Shown: positions 45,560 through 54,336 of the stretch, in pieces | Position numbering within the stretch: the stretch's first letter is position 1 | How the letters are laid out: every line of letters starts with the position of its first letter | Assembly (NCBI RefSeq): GCF_030268685.1 | Contig: NZ_BSRQ01000023.1 | Coordinates: 85,622-149,621 of the forward strand | DNA: 64,000 nucleotides | Direction: 5' to 3' | From: Microtetraspora sp. NBRC 13810 | GTDB taxonomy: Bacteria > Actinomycetota > Actinomycetes > Streptosporangiales > Streptosporangiaceae | Notes under the pieces: generated by a model | The model's database searches: none | The model's input: only the letters and a program-made list of their open reading frames with translations | Told to the model about the DNA's origin: nothing | Program-made: the position numbers and the translations under genes

Positions 45560-45880
45560 GTGTCGCACCCCCACATGTACATGGATTACAGCGGAGCGGA
45601 CTCCGCCTCCCGATCAATGGACGACGCGTCCTCGAACATGACGGCGAAGATCGAGCGGCTACGGGCCGATCTCGCGGGCGCCGGCCCCGTCGGCGGGGAG
45701 GATTCCGAACTGGCCGGGGCTTTCCGGGAGTTCACCGGACTGCTGGTGGAGACCGCGGGCCACACCATGACGACGTTCGACGCGACGGGCTCCGGCATGA
45801 CGGCTTCCCTGCGGAACACGCGTGGCGCCGACGACGCGACCACCACCGTGATGGCGGGAGGTGACAGCTCGTGGGCATAA
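45560..45880 (+). CDS. WXG100/EspC-like small secreted protein
   Basis: 106 residues, helix-turn-helix hairpin predicted: SMDDASSNMTAKIERLRADLAG and DSELAGAFREFTGLLVETAGHTMTTFDATG. The size, the gap in the middle and a C-terminal Gly/Asp tail resemble EspC-type type VII substrates rather than classical WXG, since no WxG triplet is present. The gene overlaps its successor by 10 bp. No type VII ATPase gene lies nearby, so export would depend on machinery elsewhere. Confidence 0.55.
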   Translation: MSHPHMYMDYSGADSASRSMDDASSNMTAKIERLRADLAGAGPVGGEDSELAGAFREFTGLLVETAGHTMTTFDATGSGMTASLRNTRGADDATTTVMAGGDSSWA

Positions 45881-46725
45881 CGATCCCCAGCGAGCTCGCG
45901 CAGGTCGCCTCGCTGGTCGGTGTGCCCGCCGGGCTGTTCGCCTGGGACGAGGACAATCTGCGCGCGGTCGCCGACAACGTGGCCGCGTTCGCCGGTGGGA
46001 CCATTCCCAGTGTGGCGGACGCCGAGTCCGCCGCCCAGCGGTTCATGGCCTCCACGTCGGGAGCCGACGCCGACGCGTTCGGCGGCCGATGGACCACCGT
46101 GGCGAGCGGCGGTGACGCCGGTGACTTCCTCCGTACCGCCCTGGGCGGGGCGGCCGTCATGGCCGTGGCCGCGGGCGCCATCAAGATCATAAAAGTCGGC
46201 GTGCTCAGCCGGCTGGCCTGGTGCGCCCGGCAACTCGCCGCCGCGGCCCTCCCGGGGGCCGGCACGCTGAGAGCCGCGCAGGCGGTCGGCGTGGTCCGGG
46301 TGTCGATCAAAGCGCTCGTCGACCGGCTGCTGAAGCATTTCCGGGAACGCGTCACCCCCGCCGTCCAGCGCGCCAACGACAACTTCCGCGACATCCTGCA
46401 GGGGCCTCGCCCCGCCTTCGCCGGTGTCCCCGTTTCCAGGCGCCCCCCTCTGCGCGCCGAATCCCCCAAGCCCCCGCAGGTCAACCAGGTGTTCAGGGGG
46501 AAGAAGGGCTCCGGAGGCGGATCGAGCTCGACGCCCACACCGGGAGAGGCCCACGTGGCGCAGCAGCAGGCGGGCCTTCTCGCCGACCAGTCGCTGGCCC
46601 AGAAGCGCGCGACGAACAGCGCCGAGAACAACGGAGCTCCCGCTCATCTCGTCAAAATCATGAGAGATCAGGAAGAAGAACTGCGCCGGCGGGCCCTGGA
46701 GGCGCAGAAGAAAAGCAAGTCCTAG
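45871..46725 (+). CDS. WXG-like N-domain protein, possible type VII effector
   Basis: 284 residues. The first ~90 residues (IPSELAQVASLVGVPAGLFAWDEDNLRAVADNVAAFAG) resemble the helical N-domain of WXG/PPE-type effectors. A hydrophobic segment (about 90-108, ALGGAAVMAVAAGAIKIIKVG) and a basic helical region (KALVDRLLKHFRER) follow, then a disordered Gly/Ser/Pro tail and a charged coiled-coil end. No toxin catalytic motif is recognised and no immunity gene is obvious. GTG 45871 overlaps the preceding gene, so the two are translationally coupled. Confidence 0.55.
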   Translation: MGITIPSELAQVASLVGVPAGLFAWDEDNLRAVADNVAAFAGGTIPSVADAESAAQRFMASTSGADADAFGGRWTTVASGGDAGDFLRTALGGAAVMAVAAGAIKIIKVGVLSRLAWCARQLAAAALPGAGTLRAAQAVGVVRVSIKALVDRLLKHFRERVTPAVQRANDNFRDILQGPRPAFAGVPVSRRPPLRAESPKPPQVNQVFRGKKGSGGGSSSTPTPGEAHVAQQQAGLLADQSLAQKRATNSAENNGAPAHLVKIMRDQEEELRRRALEAQKKSKS

Positions 46726-46829
46726 GCTTCGCCGGAGCCGCCGGCCGGACAAGGTCCTGGCGCGGCCGTCGAAGCCCCCCGCAAGGATGCCGACGTAAGG
46801 ATGGTCGTGCAGACGGCAGCGCCCCGCAT

Positions 46830-46865
46830 CTCACGAGAAGCGCACAACTCACGAGAAGCGCACAA
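46830..46865. repeat. Perfect 18-bp tandem duplication
   Basis: CTCACGAGAAGCGCACAA occurs twice head to tail (46830-46847, 46848-46865) in the gap between the type VII-like genes and the DUF418 gene. Confidence 0.95.
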
Positions 46866-46999
46866 CCGCCCCGGCGGCCACCGGAACAAGACCCGAGCCG
46901 GTCGCGTCCTCGCGGCTCGCCGGCACGGGGCACCGGGCGGCGACCGCGACCGGCCGCCGCCGCGGTGATATTCCTGGTCTGGTGGTTCGGGTGGTTCCT

Positions 47000-47938
47000 G
47001 TGACGAGGGAGAACGAGCGGACCCGCATCCACGAACTCGACGTGGTGCGCGGTTTCGCGCTGTGCGGGATCATGCTGGTCAACACCTGGCAGCACACCAC
47101 CGACAGGCTCGGCCCGCACCCGAAGCTCGCGGTCGACTGGGCGGTCGAGAACCTGTTGCAGAGCCGGTTCTACCCGATCTTCTCCTTCCTGTTCGGGATC
47201 AGCCTGGTGCTCTTCCTGCGCTCGGCGGGATCGGCCTGGCCGCTGGTGCGGCGGCTGGTGGTGCTGGCCGCCTTCGGTTTCCTGCACTCACGGATCAACC
47301 CGGGCGAGGTGCTGCTGCCGTACGCGGCCTTCGGGCTGGTGGTGCTGCTGCCCGCGTCCTACCTGCCCAGGGTCGTCGTGCTGGCGCTGGGTGTGGTGGG
47401 CACGGGGGTGGCGGTGTGGCTGGGGGGCGGCTTCGTCCTGGTGCCGGGGTTGTTCCTGCTCGGCATGGCGGCGATGGAGTACCGGCCCTCGCCCCGGCTG
47501 GCGGTGCCGGTGTTCGCTGTGAGCCTGGTGCTGGGGGCCGGCCTGACCGCCCTGTGGATCTACATGTGGCTGCATCCGCAGTACCTGTTCACCGCGGTCT
47601 ATCCCGCCGCCGGCCTGGCGAGCGCGCTGGCCTACGTCACCGGCCTGCTGCTGCTCCTGCGCACCCGGCTGCGTGGCGCCCTGCACGCGGTCCTCGCCCC
47701 GCTCGGCCGGATGGCGCTCACCAACTACCTGGTGAGCACGCCGGTCATCCTCGCCGCCCTCCCGCTGCTCACCGCCGACCCGACCCGCCTGTACGGCATC
47801 GCGCTCGGCGTGCTCACCCTGGCCGCGCAGATCGTGTTCTCCCACTGGTGGCTGAGCCGTTACCGGTACGGCCCGCTGGAATGGGTATGGCGATGCCTTA
47901 CCTGGGGAGCATTGATCCGGAATAAGGTAGAGACGTGA
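47000..47938 (+). CDS. DUF418 family membrane protein
   Basis: 312 residues with about 8 membrane helices. The family start RIHELDVVRGFALCGIMLVN (8-27) and closing GPLEWVWRCLTWG are clear. DUF418 proteins (YeiB-like) are related to acyltransferase-3 membrane enzymes, but their substrate is unknown. GTG 47000 is preferred; GTG 46982 is possible. Its stop overlaps the next gene's GTG by 4 bp. Confidence 0.88.
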   Translation: MTRENERTRIHELDVVRGFALCGIMLVNTWQHTTDRLGPHPKLAVDWAVENLLQSRFYPIFSFLFGISLVLFLRSAGSAWPLVRRLVVLAAFGFLHSRINPGEVLLPYAAFGLVVLLPASYLPRVVVLALGVVGTGVAVWLGGGFVLVPGLFLLGMAAMEYRPSPRLAVPVFAVSLVLGAGLTALWIYMWLHPQYLFTAVYPAAGLASALAYVTGLLLLLRTRLRGALHAVLAPLGRMALTNYLVSTPVILAALPLLTADPTRLYGIALGVLTLAAQIVFSHWWLSRYRYGPLEWVWRCLTWGALIRNKVET

Positions 47939-48729
47939 CGAGTATCGCTTTGTGTCAGCTTCCCGTCTCCCACGATCCCGCGGACAACCTGGACCAGGCG
48001 GTGAAGGCGCTCGCCCAGGCGGCCGAGCGCGGCGCCGAGCTGGCCGTCTTCCCGGAGGCGACCCTGACCAGGTTCGGCAGGCGGGTGGGCGAGATGGCCC
48101 AGCCGCTGGACGGGCCGTTCGTCACCGGGCTCGCCGCGGCGGCGCGGGCGCACGGCGTCGCGGTGATCGCCGGGGTGTTCGAGCCGGGTGCGGGCCGGGT
48201 GTTCAACACGGCGGTCGCGCTGGACGAGCGGGGCGAGCTGAAGGCCGCCTACCGGAAGATCCACCTGTTCGACTCCTTCGGCGCTCGCGAGTCCGACCTG
48301 GTGGCGCCGGGCGACACGCCCACCGTGGTCGAGCTGGCCGGGCTGCGGGTCGGGCTGATCACCTGCTACGACGTGCGCTTCCCCGAGCTGGCCAGGGCGC
48401 TGGTGGACCTGGGCGCGGAGCTCTTCGCGGTGATCGCCGCCTGGGGCTCCGGGCCGCTCAAGGAGGACCACTGGACCACGCTGGTCCGGGCCAGGGCGAT
48501 CGAGAACACGATGTGGACGGCGGCCGTCGGCCAGGCGCAGAACCCGCAGGCCAAGGACGGCTTCGGCGTGGGCCACAGCATGCTCGTCGATCCGCTCGGC
48601 GTGGTGCGCGGCGCGCTCGGCCCGACCGGCGAGATCCAGGTCTTCACGGTCGATCCGGCGGTGACAACCACCGCCCGGGCCACACTTCCCTGCCTGGAAC
48701 ACCGCGTGCTGGGGCCCGGCCGACCGTAA
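47935..48729 (+). CDS. Carbon-nitrogen hydrolase (nitrilase superfamily)
   Basis: 264 residues. The catalytic triad is Glu41 (AVFPEATLTRF), Lys108 (AAYRKIHLFD) and Cys144 (LITCYDVRFPEL). This is the Nit1/Nit2 or omega-amidase-like branch; deaminated glutathione or alpha-keto acid amides are likely substrates, without certainty. The GTG overlaps the DUF418 stop (GTGA). Confidence 0.93.
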   Translation: MTSIALCQLPVSHDPADNLDQAVKALAQAAERGAELAVFPEATLTRFGRRVGEMAQPLDGPFVTGLAAAARAHGVAVIAGVFEPGAGRVFNTAVALDERGELKAAYRKIHLFDSFGARESDLVAPGDTPTVVELAGLRVGLITCYDVRFPELARALVDLGAELFAVIAAWGSGPLKEDHWTTLVRARAIENTMWTAAVGQAQNPQAKDGFGVGHSMLVDPLGVVRGALGPTGEIQVFTVDPAVTTTARATLPCLEHRVLGPGRP

Positions 48730-48732
48730 ACT
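48727..48732 (+). promoter_or_regulatory. -10 element TAAACT of a leaderless promoter
   Basis: TAAACT ends 7 nt before GTG 48740; it overlaps the stop codon of the nitrilase gene. Confidence 0.55.
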
Positions 48733-48739
48733 TGTGGTC

Positions 48740-49222
48740 GTGAACGAGCCGGGCAGAAGAACACAGATGCTGAAGGTCATCCCCCCTCGGCTGCTGGTGC
48801 CCTATCTGTCCGGCCAGCGCACCGTCATCTCGGGCTATGTCTACCGCGCACAGGACTGCGCGCGGCTGAGCACGCCCACGCAGTACTACTGGGCGCTCGA
48901 CCTGGGCTTCGAGGGCTCCGAGCTGACCCCCGACGTGCCCGAGGTCTACGTGATGCGCTGGCTCGCCCGCGACGTCGACACCTACCTGGTGCCCTACGGC
49001 CCGCACATGGGCGGCGACTGGAGCGACACCGCCCCGTTCGCGGGCAACGGCTTCACCACCTCGCGCGAGCACGTCGTCCCGCAGTTCCACACGATGCCGA
49101 TGCCCATCCCGGCCGGGGCGGAGATCGTGCACATCACCCCCGGCGAGGAGCGCCTGTTCGGCGTCTACGACGGGCTCACCTGGCGTCCGGCCGCCGCCCC
49201 TACCGGCGGGAGGCCGCGATGA
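48740..49222 (+). CDS. Protein of unknown function
   Basis: 160 residues, compact and aromatic-rich (TQYYWALDLGFEG, EVYVMRWLARDVDTYLVPYGPHMGG, EHVVPQFHTMPMPIPAGAEIVHI). It looks like a single beta-rich globular domain without signal peptide. I do not recognise the family. The GTG start is set by the leaderless promoter. Its end overlaps the next gene by 4 bp (ATGA), so the two products probably work together. Confidence 0.7.
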   Translation: MNEPGRRTQMLKVIPPRLLVPYLSGQRTVISGYVYRAQDCARLSTPTQYYWALDLGFEGSELTPDVPEVYVMRWLARDVDTYLVPYGPHMGGDWSDTAPFAGNGFTTSREHVVPQFHTMPMPIPAGAEIVHITPGEERLFGVYDGLTWRPAAAPTGGRPR

Positions 49223-49638
49223 GCACCCAGATAGAGCCGATCGCCTCGGGTTTCGTCGCCCACCTCGGCGGCCGCACCTACGCGGCGGCGCTCGGCGCCG
49301 AGCCCGACGAGGTGGTGCTGTTCAGCGAGGAGGCCGCCGAGGGCTTCACCGCCGTGTCCGGCTACTGGCGGCGGGCGGTCTCCCGGGGCGAGCTGGCCTG
49401 GCTGGTCATGGTGCGCACCGTGGGCGCCTTCGGCGGCGAGCCGTGCGTCGTCCTCGACGAGGACGAGGACGGCCTGCACATCGCCTACACCGGGCACAGC
49501 GGCATGAAGGCGGAGGCGCTCGGCTACTGGATGGTCGACCACGGGGCCTACGAGGTGGTCGTCCCGCGCGAGGAGGTCTTCTCCATCCGCATCGAGCGCG
49601 TCCCCGTCCCGCTCACTCCGGCGAAGTCCGAGCCGTAA
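49219..49638 (+). CDS. Protein of unknown function, coupled to the previous gene
   Basis: 139 residues, acidic, alpha/beta. N-terminal half: IASGFVAHLGGRTYAAALGAEPDEVVLFSEEA; C-terminal half: EDGLHIAYTGHSGMKAEALGYWMVDHGAYEVVVPREEVF. No catalytic motif, membrane segment or signal peptide. I do not recognise it. Overlap with its partner suggests a two-protein complex; the pair lies between metabolic genes. Confidence 0.7.
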   Translation: MSTQIEPIASGFVAHLGGRTYAAALGAEPDEVVLFSEEAAEGFTAVSGYWRRAVSRGELAWLVMVRTVGAFGGEPCVVLDEDEDGLHIAYTGHSGMKAEALGYWMVDHGAYEVVVPREEVFSIRIERVPVPLTPAKSEP

Positions 49639-49690
49639 CCGGTCGACCGGGGGCGTCTCCAGGTGTCTCCGTGACGTGATCGACGTTTCC

Positions 49691-49705
49691 GGGGTCGGCG
49701 ACCCC
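49691..49705. terminator. Short hairpin between convergent genes
   Basis: GGGGTC (49691-49696) pairs with GACCCC (49700-49705) over a 3-nt loop; small, but placed between convergent stops. Confidence 0.4.
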
Positions 49706-49775
49706 GCCGGCGTGTCCGTTCGGCCGCCGCACTCCTTCGCCCGGGTCAGGACCGCATGTGCCTGTCCCGGGGCTG

Positions 49776-50621
49776 TTACCCACCCAGCTGTGGGTGCGCC
49801 GTGGGACGTACGGCATCGTCGAAGTCCAGGCCGGCCAGGAGCCGCAGGGCGTCCGCGGAGGGGCTGCCGGGGGCCGCCGAGAGCACCAGCAGCTCCATGC
49901 CTGCTTCATCCGGCGTCGCGAAGTTCTCCTGGTGCAGTTCCAGTTCCCCGACCAGGGGGTGCCGGTAGGCCTTGCGCCCGTAGGTCCGTGCCCGCACGTC
50001 CGCGCGGGCCCACAGGCGCCGGAAGCGCTCGCTGCCCATCGCCAGCTCCCCGATCAACGAGGCCAGGCGCGGATCCTCAGGATACTTGCCGGCCGCCAGG
50101 CGCAGGTGACCGACCACGTCGCGGGTGCACTGGTCCCAGTCGGCGTACAGGCCGCGCTCGGTCTCCTCCAGGAAGATGTGCCTGGCCGTGTTCAGGCCCT
50201 CCACGGGGCGGCCGAACAGCAGGTGGGCGAGGCGGTTGCCGGCAAGGGCGTCAAGGCGGTGGTCGACGATGAACGCGGGCGCGTCGGTGATCAGGTCCAG
50301 GACCCGCAGCAGTTCCGGGCGCAGCCGCCCGGTGGGCGACTTCGCCTTCCGGCGCCGCTGCCGGGCCAGCCGGTACAGGTGCCCGCGTTCGGTGTCGTCG
50401 AGCCCGAGGACCCGCGCGAGCGCGTCGAGCACCTGCTCCGAGGGTTGCGTGGCACGGCCCTGCTCAAGGCGTACGTAGTAGTCGACGCTCACCCCGGACA
50501 GGTGCGCGACCTCTTCGCGGCGCAGCCCCTGGACCCGGCGGCGGCTGTCGATCGGAATGCCCGCTCCGGCCGGGTCGACCCGGGAGCGGCGGGTGCGCAG
50601 GAAGCCCGCGAGATCGTCCAT
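49776..50621 (-). CDS. XRE/MmyB-type transcriptional regulator
   Basis: 281 residues. The N-terminal helix-turn-helix contains RRVQGLRREEVAHLSGVSVDYYVRLEQGRA (about 28-57). The C-terminal half is the MmyB-like ligand-binding domain (AFIVDHRLDALAGNRLAHLLFG, HQENFATPDEAGMELLVLSAAPGSPSADAL), related to PAS folds and in homologues binding fatty acids. This class usually controls the divergent oxidoreductase, here a quinone reductase starting 139 bp away. Confidence 0.92.
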   Translation of the reverse strand: MDDLAGFLRTRRSRVDPAGAGIPIDSRRRVQGLRREEVAHLSGVSVDYYVRLEQGRATQPSEQVLDALARVLGLDDTERGHLYRLARQRRRKAKSPTGRLRPELLRVLDLITDAPAFIVDHRLDALAGNRLAHLLFGRPVEGLNTARHIFLEETERGLYADWDQCTRDVVGHLRLAAGKYPEDPRLASLIGELAMGSERFRRLWARADVRARTYGRKAYRHPLVGELELHQENFATPDEAGMELLVLSAAPGSPSADALRLLAGLDFDDAVRPTAHPQLGG

Positions 50622-50759
50622 CGGTCAAGTATCTCGCGGGTGCCGGCGGGGAAGGTGGCCCTGCCGGTACCAGGAAGCCGGGTCCGACGGAAGTGGCGCC
50701 CCTGAACGGCGGCGCCCCGGGTGTGCAGGATCGGAGCCAGCCGATTCCAAGGAGTTCAC

Positions 50760-51539
50760 ATGAAGACGCTGATCGTCTACGCCCACCCGGAGCCGAGGTC
50801 GCTCAACGGCTCGCTGAAGGACCTGGCGGTGGCCACGCTGGAGAAGGCGGGGCACGAGGTGCGGGTCAGTGACCTGTACGCGATGCGCTGGAAGGCGGTC
50901 GTGGACGCCGGGGACTTCGGCCCGTCCGCTTCGAGCCCGCTGAAGGTCGCCGCGGACTCGGGGCGGGCCTTCGACACCGGAGCCCTCACCCCGGACGTCC
51001 GGGCCGAGCAGGAGAAGCTGCTGTGGGCTGACATGATCATTTTCCAGTTCCCGTTGTGGTGGTACGCGATGCCGGCGATCCTCAAAGGCTGGGTCGACCG
51101 GGTCTTCACGTACCACTTCGCGTACGGCGTCGGCGAGCACAGCGACGTCAAGTACGGGGAGCGTTTCGGCGAGGGGACCCTGGCGGGCAGGCGGGCGCTG
51201 CTGTCGGTGACCGCCGGCGGCCCGGAGTCGCACTACGCCGACCGCGGGATCAACGGCCCGATCGACGACCTGCTGTTCCCGATCCAGCACGGGATCCTGT
51301 ACTACCCGGGGATCGAGGTACTGCCGCCGTTCGTGCTGTACGGCACGGACCGGACCACCGACGAGGACTTCCCGGACATCGCCAAGGCCTGGGAGCAGCG
51401 GCTGCTGACCTTGGAGTCGACCGAACCGATCGCGTTCCGGCGGCAGAACTTCGGCGACTACGAGATCCCGTCGCTGCACCTGAAGGAAGGGCTGGAGCCC
51501 GCGGGCCGCTCGGGCTTCGGGCTGCACGTACGGCCCTAG
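50760..51539 (+). CDS. NAD(P)H oxidoreductase, NQO/MdaB flavodoxin-like
   Basis: 259 residues. KTLIVYAHPEPRSLNGSL (2-19) is the FMN/FAD pocket, LLWADMIIFQFPLWWYAMPAILKGWVDRV the family core, and TAGGPESHYADRGING the pyrophosphate loop. It performs two-electron reduction of quinones or electrophiles with NAD(P)H. ATG 50760 follows AAGGAG. It is divergent from the MmyB regulator and probably induced through it. Confidence 0.93.
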   Translation: MKTLIVYAHPEPRSLNGSLKDLAVATLEKAGHEVRVSDLYAMRWKAVVDAGDFGPSASSPLKVAADSGRAFDTGALTPDVRAEQEKLLWADMIIFQFPLWWYAMPAILKGWVDRVFTYHFAYGVGEHSDVKYGERFGEGTLAGRRALLSVTAGGPESHYADRGINGPIDDLLFPIQHGILYYPGIEVLPPFVLYGTDRTTDEDFPDIAKAWEQRLLTLESTEPIAFRRQNFGDYEIPSLHLKEGLEPAGRSGFGLHVRP

Positions 51540-51673
51540 CCTCCGGCCCGGCCGCCGTGGCACCGCACAGCCACAGCACGGGTACCGGCACGGAAACGGG
51601 TGCCGGTGCGACGCCCGGGACGGGGAGAGCCGGCGGGTGGACGAGCCGCCGCACCCGGCACGCCGGTGACCGG

Positions 51674-53173
51674 TCACCTCGCGCCCAGGTGGCGGTAGCG
51701 GGTCAGGCGGCCGGTCAGCCGATCCTCCGCCGGGGAGGCGAGCAGGACGGCGATCTCGTGTTCCAGGGTGCGGGCGACCCGGCGGCAGAACGCCTCGGGC
51801 TCGTAGGCGGCGTCGGGGAGTTCGGGGATGACGCGGTCCACGATGCCGTCGCGTTGCAGGTCGGCGGCCCGTACCCCCTGGGCGGCGGCGATCTCGGGGG
51901 CGAAGTCCACGCTCCGGTAGAGGATCGCGGACGCGCCCTCGGGCGGCAGCGGGGAGAGCCAGCCGTGCTGGGCCGCGAGCACCCGGTCGGCGGGCAGCAG
52001 CGCGAGCGCGGCGCCGCCCGCGCCCTGGCCGAGGATGAGGCACACGGTGGGCGCGTCCAGCATGACCATGTCGGCGAGCGACCTGGCGATCTCCCCGGCC
52101 AGGCCGCCCTCCTCGGCCGCCTTGGACATCGCGGCGCCGGAGGTGTCGATCACGGTGACCAGCGGCAGCCCCAGCTCGGACGCCAGCCGCATGCCCCGCC
52201 GCGCGACGCGCAGCCCCGCGGGGCCCAGCCGGGAGACGCCGCGCTGCATGCTGCGGTCCTGGCCGAGCACCACGGCGGGGGCCGCGCCGAACCTCGCCAG
52301 CGCGAGCAGCAGGCCCGGGTCGTTCTCGCCCGCGCCGGTGCCGTGCAGCGGCGTGACGTCGGCGGCGCCGAGCTTGAGCAGGGCGCGCACGCCGGGCCGG
52401 TCGTCGCGCCGGGAACGGCTGATCGCCTCCCACGCCTGGACCTGGTGCGCCGGGCCGATCGGCTCCGGACCGGGGTCGAGCCCCTCGCGGGGCGCGCAGA
52501 GCACGGCCAGCGCCCGGACGGCGATCTCCCTGGCCTCCCCGGCGGAGACCACCGCGTCCACCAGCCCGTGCGCGAAGAGGTTCTCCGCGACCTGCACGCC
52601 CTCGGGGAACGGGTAGCCGTGCAGCGACTCGAACACCCTGGGCCCGAGGAAGCCGATCAGCGCCTCCGGCTCCGCCGCGGTCACGTGCCCGAGCGACCCC
52701 CAGGAGGCGAACACCCCGCCGGTCGTCGGATGCCGCAGGTAGACGAGGTACGGCAGGCCGGCGGCCTTGTGCTCGGTCACCGCTGCGGTGATCTTGACCA
52801 TCTGGGCGAAGGCGAGCGCGCCCTCCTGCATCCGGGTGCCGCCCGAGGAGGGGGCGGCGAACAGCGGCAGCCGTTCCCGGGTGGCCCGTTCCACCGCGGC
52901 GGTCAGCCGCTCGGCCGCGGCCACCCCGATCGACCCGGCGAGGAAGGAGAACTCGCAGGCCACCACGGCGACCCTGCGCCCGCCGAGCAGGCCCTCACCG
53001 GTGACCACGGCCTCGTCGTAGCCGGACTTGGCCCGCGCGGCGGCGAGTTCCTCGGCGTAGGAGGAGCCGAGCGGCGCCGGGTCGTCCACCGGCGTGTCCC
53101 AGGACTTCCAGGAGCCCGGGTCGAGCACGACGTCGATGAGCGTGCGCGCGTCCGGGCGGAGCGGCGCTGTCAC
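51674..53173 (-). CDS. Acyl-CoA carboxyltransferase, fused beta/alpha subunits
   Basis: 499 residues, two crotonase-like halves. The N-half (YDEAVVTGEGLLGGRRVAVVACEFSFLAGS, SGGTRMQEGALAFAQM) matches AccD and the C-half (VTVIDTSGAAMSKAAEEGGLAGEIARSLADM, LGQGAGGAALALLPADRVLAA) matches AccA. There is no zinc finger. It would transfer carboxyl from biotin to acetyl-CoA or a similar acyl-CoA; no biotin carboxylase or carrier gene is adjacent. GTG 53173 overlaps the CoA-transferase stop. A GGTGACCGGTCACC palindrome covers the stop codon. Confidence 0.88.
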   Translation of the reverse strand: MTAPLRPDARTLIDVVLDPGSWKSWDTPVDDPAPLGSSYAEELAAARAKSGYDEAVVTGEGLLGGRRVAVVACEFSFLAGSIGVAAAERLTAAVERATRERLPLFAAPSSGGTRMQEGALAFAQMVKITAAVTEHKAAGLPYLVYLRHPTTGGVFASWGSLGHVTAAEPEALIGFLGPRVFESLHGYPFPEGVQVAENLFAHGLVDAVVSAGEAREIAVRALAVLCAPREGLDPGPEPIGPAHQVQAWEAISRSRRDDRPGVRALLKLGAADVTPLHGTGAGENDPGLLLALARFGAAPAVVLGQDRSMQRGVSRLGPAGLRVARRGMRLASELGLPLVTVIDTSGAAMSKAAEEGGLAGEIARSLADMVMLDAPTVCLILGQGAGGAALALLPADRVLAAQHGWLSPLPPEGASAILYRSVDFAPEIAAAQGVRAADLQRDGIVDRVIPELPDAAYEPEAFCRRVARTLEHEIAVLLASPAEDRLTGRLTRYRHLGAR

Positions 53174-54336
53174 CGCTCGGGTCCTTCGCGCTCCGCCAGC
53201 CAGGCGAGCACCGCCTGGTCGTGCTGGCCGAGGGCGGGCGGGGCGGTGTGGGTGGCCGGGGCCGCCCCGTCGAAGCGGAGCGGCGGCCCCGGCAGGGTGA
53301 CGCGGCCGAGGACGGGGTGGTCCACCTCGGCGAGCAGCCCCTGGGAGCGGGTCTGCTCCCAGGTGTACACCTCGTCCAGCGAGCGGATCGCACCGGCGGG
53401 CACGCCCAGCCGGTCGAACTCGGCGAGCCAGTGTGCGCGCTCGTGCGCCGCCAGTGCCTTCTCCATATCGGCGATCAGCTCATCCCGATGCGCAAATCGA
53501 TCCTTATTCGACGCATATTTCGGCATATCTGGATCAATGTCGAGAAGAGTGGCGACTTTTCGCCACAAAGTGTCGTTTGCGGCGGCGATCTGCAGCATCC
53601 CGTCGCCGCACCGGAACGCCCCGTAGGGCGCGATCGAGGCGTGGTGGTTGCCGCGGGCCCTGGGCACCTGGCCGCCCACGGTCCAGGCGGTGCCGTGGTA
53701 GGCGTGCACGCCGACGATCGCGGCGAGCAGCGAGGTGCGCACCACCGTGCCGCGCCCGGTCCGCGCCCGCTCGTGCAGCGCGACCACCACGCCGTACGCG
53801 CCGTACATGCCGGCGAGGACGTCGCCCACCGAGGCGCCCACCCGGTACGGCTCCTCGGGCGAGGGGCCGGTGAGGCTCATCAGGCCCGCCTCACCCTGGG
53901 CGATCTGGTCGTAACCGGCCCGGCCGCCCTCCGGGCCGTCGTGCCCGAAGCCGGTGATGGACAGGACGACCAGGCGGGGGTTGATCTCGTGCAGGCGGGC
54001 GACGGGGAAGCCGAGGCGGTCGAGGACGCCGGTGCGGAAGTTCTCGATCAGCACGTCGCTCTGGCGGGCCAGGCGTTCGATCAGCGCCCTGCCGTCCGGC
54101 GTCTTCATATCGACGGCGATCGATTCCTTGTTGCGGTTGACCGAAAGGAAATACGTGGAAATATCGTGATCCGGTCCGACGAAAGGCGGTCCCCAGTGCC
54201 GGGATTCGTCGCCGCCCCCGGGGTGCTCGACCTTGATCACTTTCGCCCCGAGGTCACCGAGCATCTGGGCCGCATGCGGCCCTGCCAGCGCCCGCGACAG
54301 ATCCAGTACAACGATGTCGCCTAGGGGTCCCTGCAA
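53170..54336 (-). CDS. CaiB/BaiF family III CoA-transferase
   Basis: 388 residues. Typical blocks: VLDLSRALAGPHAAQMLGDLGAKVIKVE, DVLIENFRTG, and AGYDQIAQG with the catalytic Asp143. It moves CoA between carboxylic acids. TTG 54336 is chosen because GGAGG lies 6 nt upstream; TTG 54342 overlaps that site. Two internal patches are strikingly AT-rich (53461-53580 is 59/120 G+C by my count; 54121-54180 is 30/60) compared with the rest, suggesting recombination with foreign DNA. Co-translated with the carboxyltransferase. Confidence 0.92.
   Translation of the reverse strand: MQGPLGDIVVLDLSRALAGPHAAQMLGDLGAKVIKVEHPGGGDESRHWGPPFVGPDHDISTYFLSVNRNKESIAVDMKTPDGRALIERLARQSDVLIENFRTGVLDRLGFPVARLHEINPRLVVLSITGFGHDGPEGGRAGYDQIAQGEAGLMSLTGPSPEEPYRVGASVGDVLAGMYGAYGVVVALHERARTGRGTVVRTSLLAAIVGVHAYHGTAWTVGGQVPRARGNHHASIAPYGAFRCGDGMLQIAAANDTLWRKVATLLDIDPDMPKYASNKDRFAHRDELIADMEKALAAHERAHWLAEFDRLGVPAGAIRSLDEVYTWEQTRSQGLLAEVDHPVLGRVTLPGPPLRFDGAAPATHTAPPALGQHDQAVLAWLAEREGPER

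Noticed and set aside
51056..53626. 856-codon open frame on the plus strand
   Set aside because: It overlaps the quinone reductase in another frame and is antisense to the carboxyltransferase; composition is low-complexity Arg/Gly/Pro.
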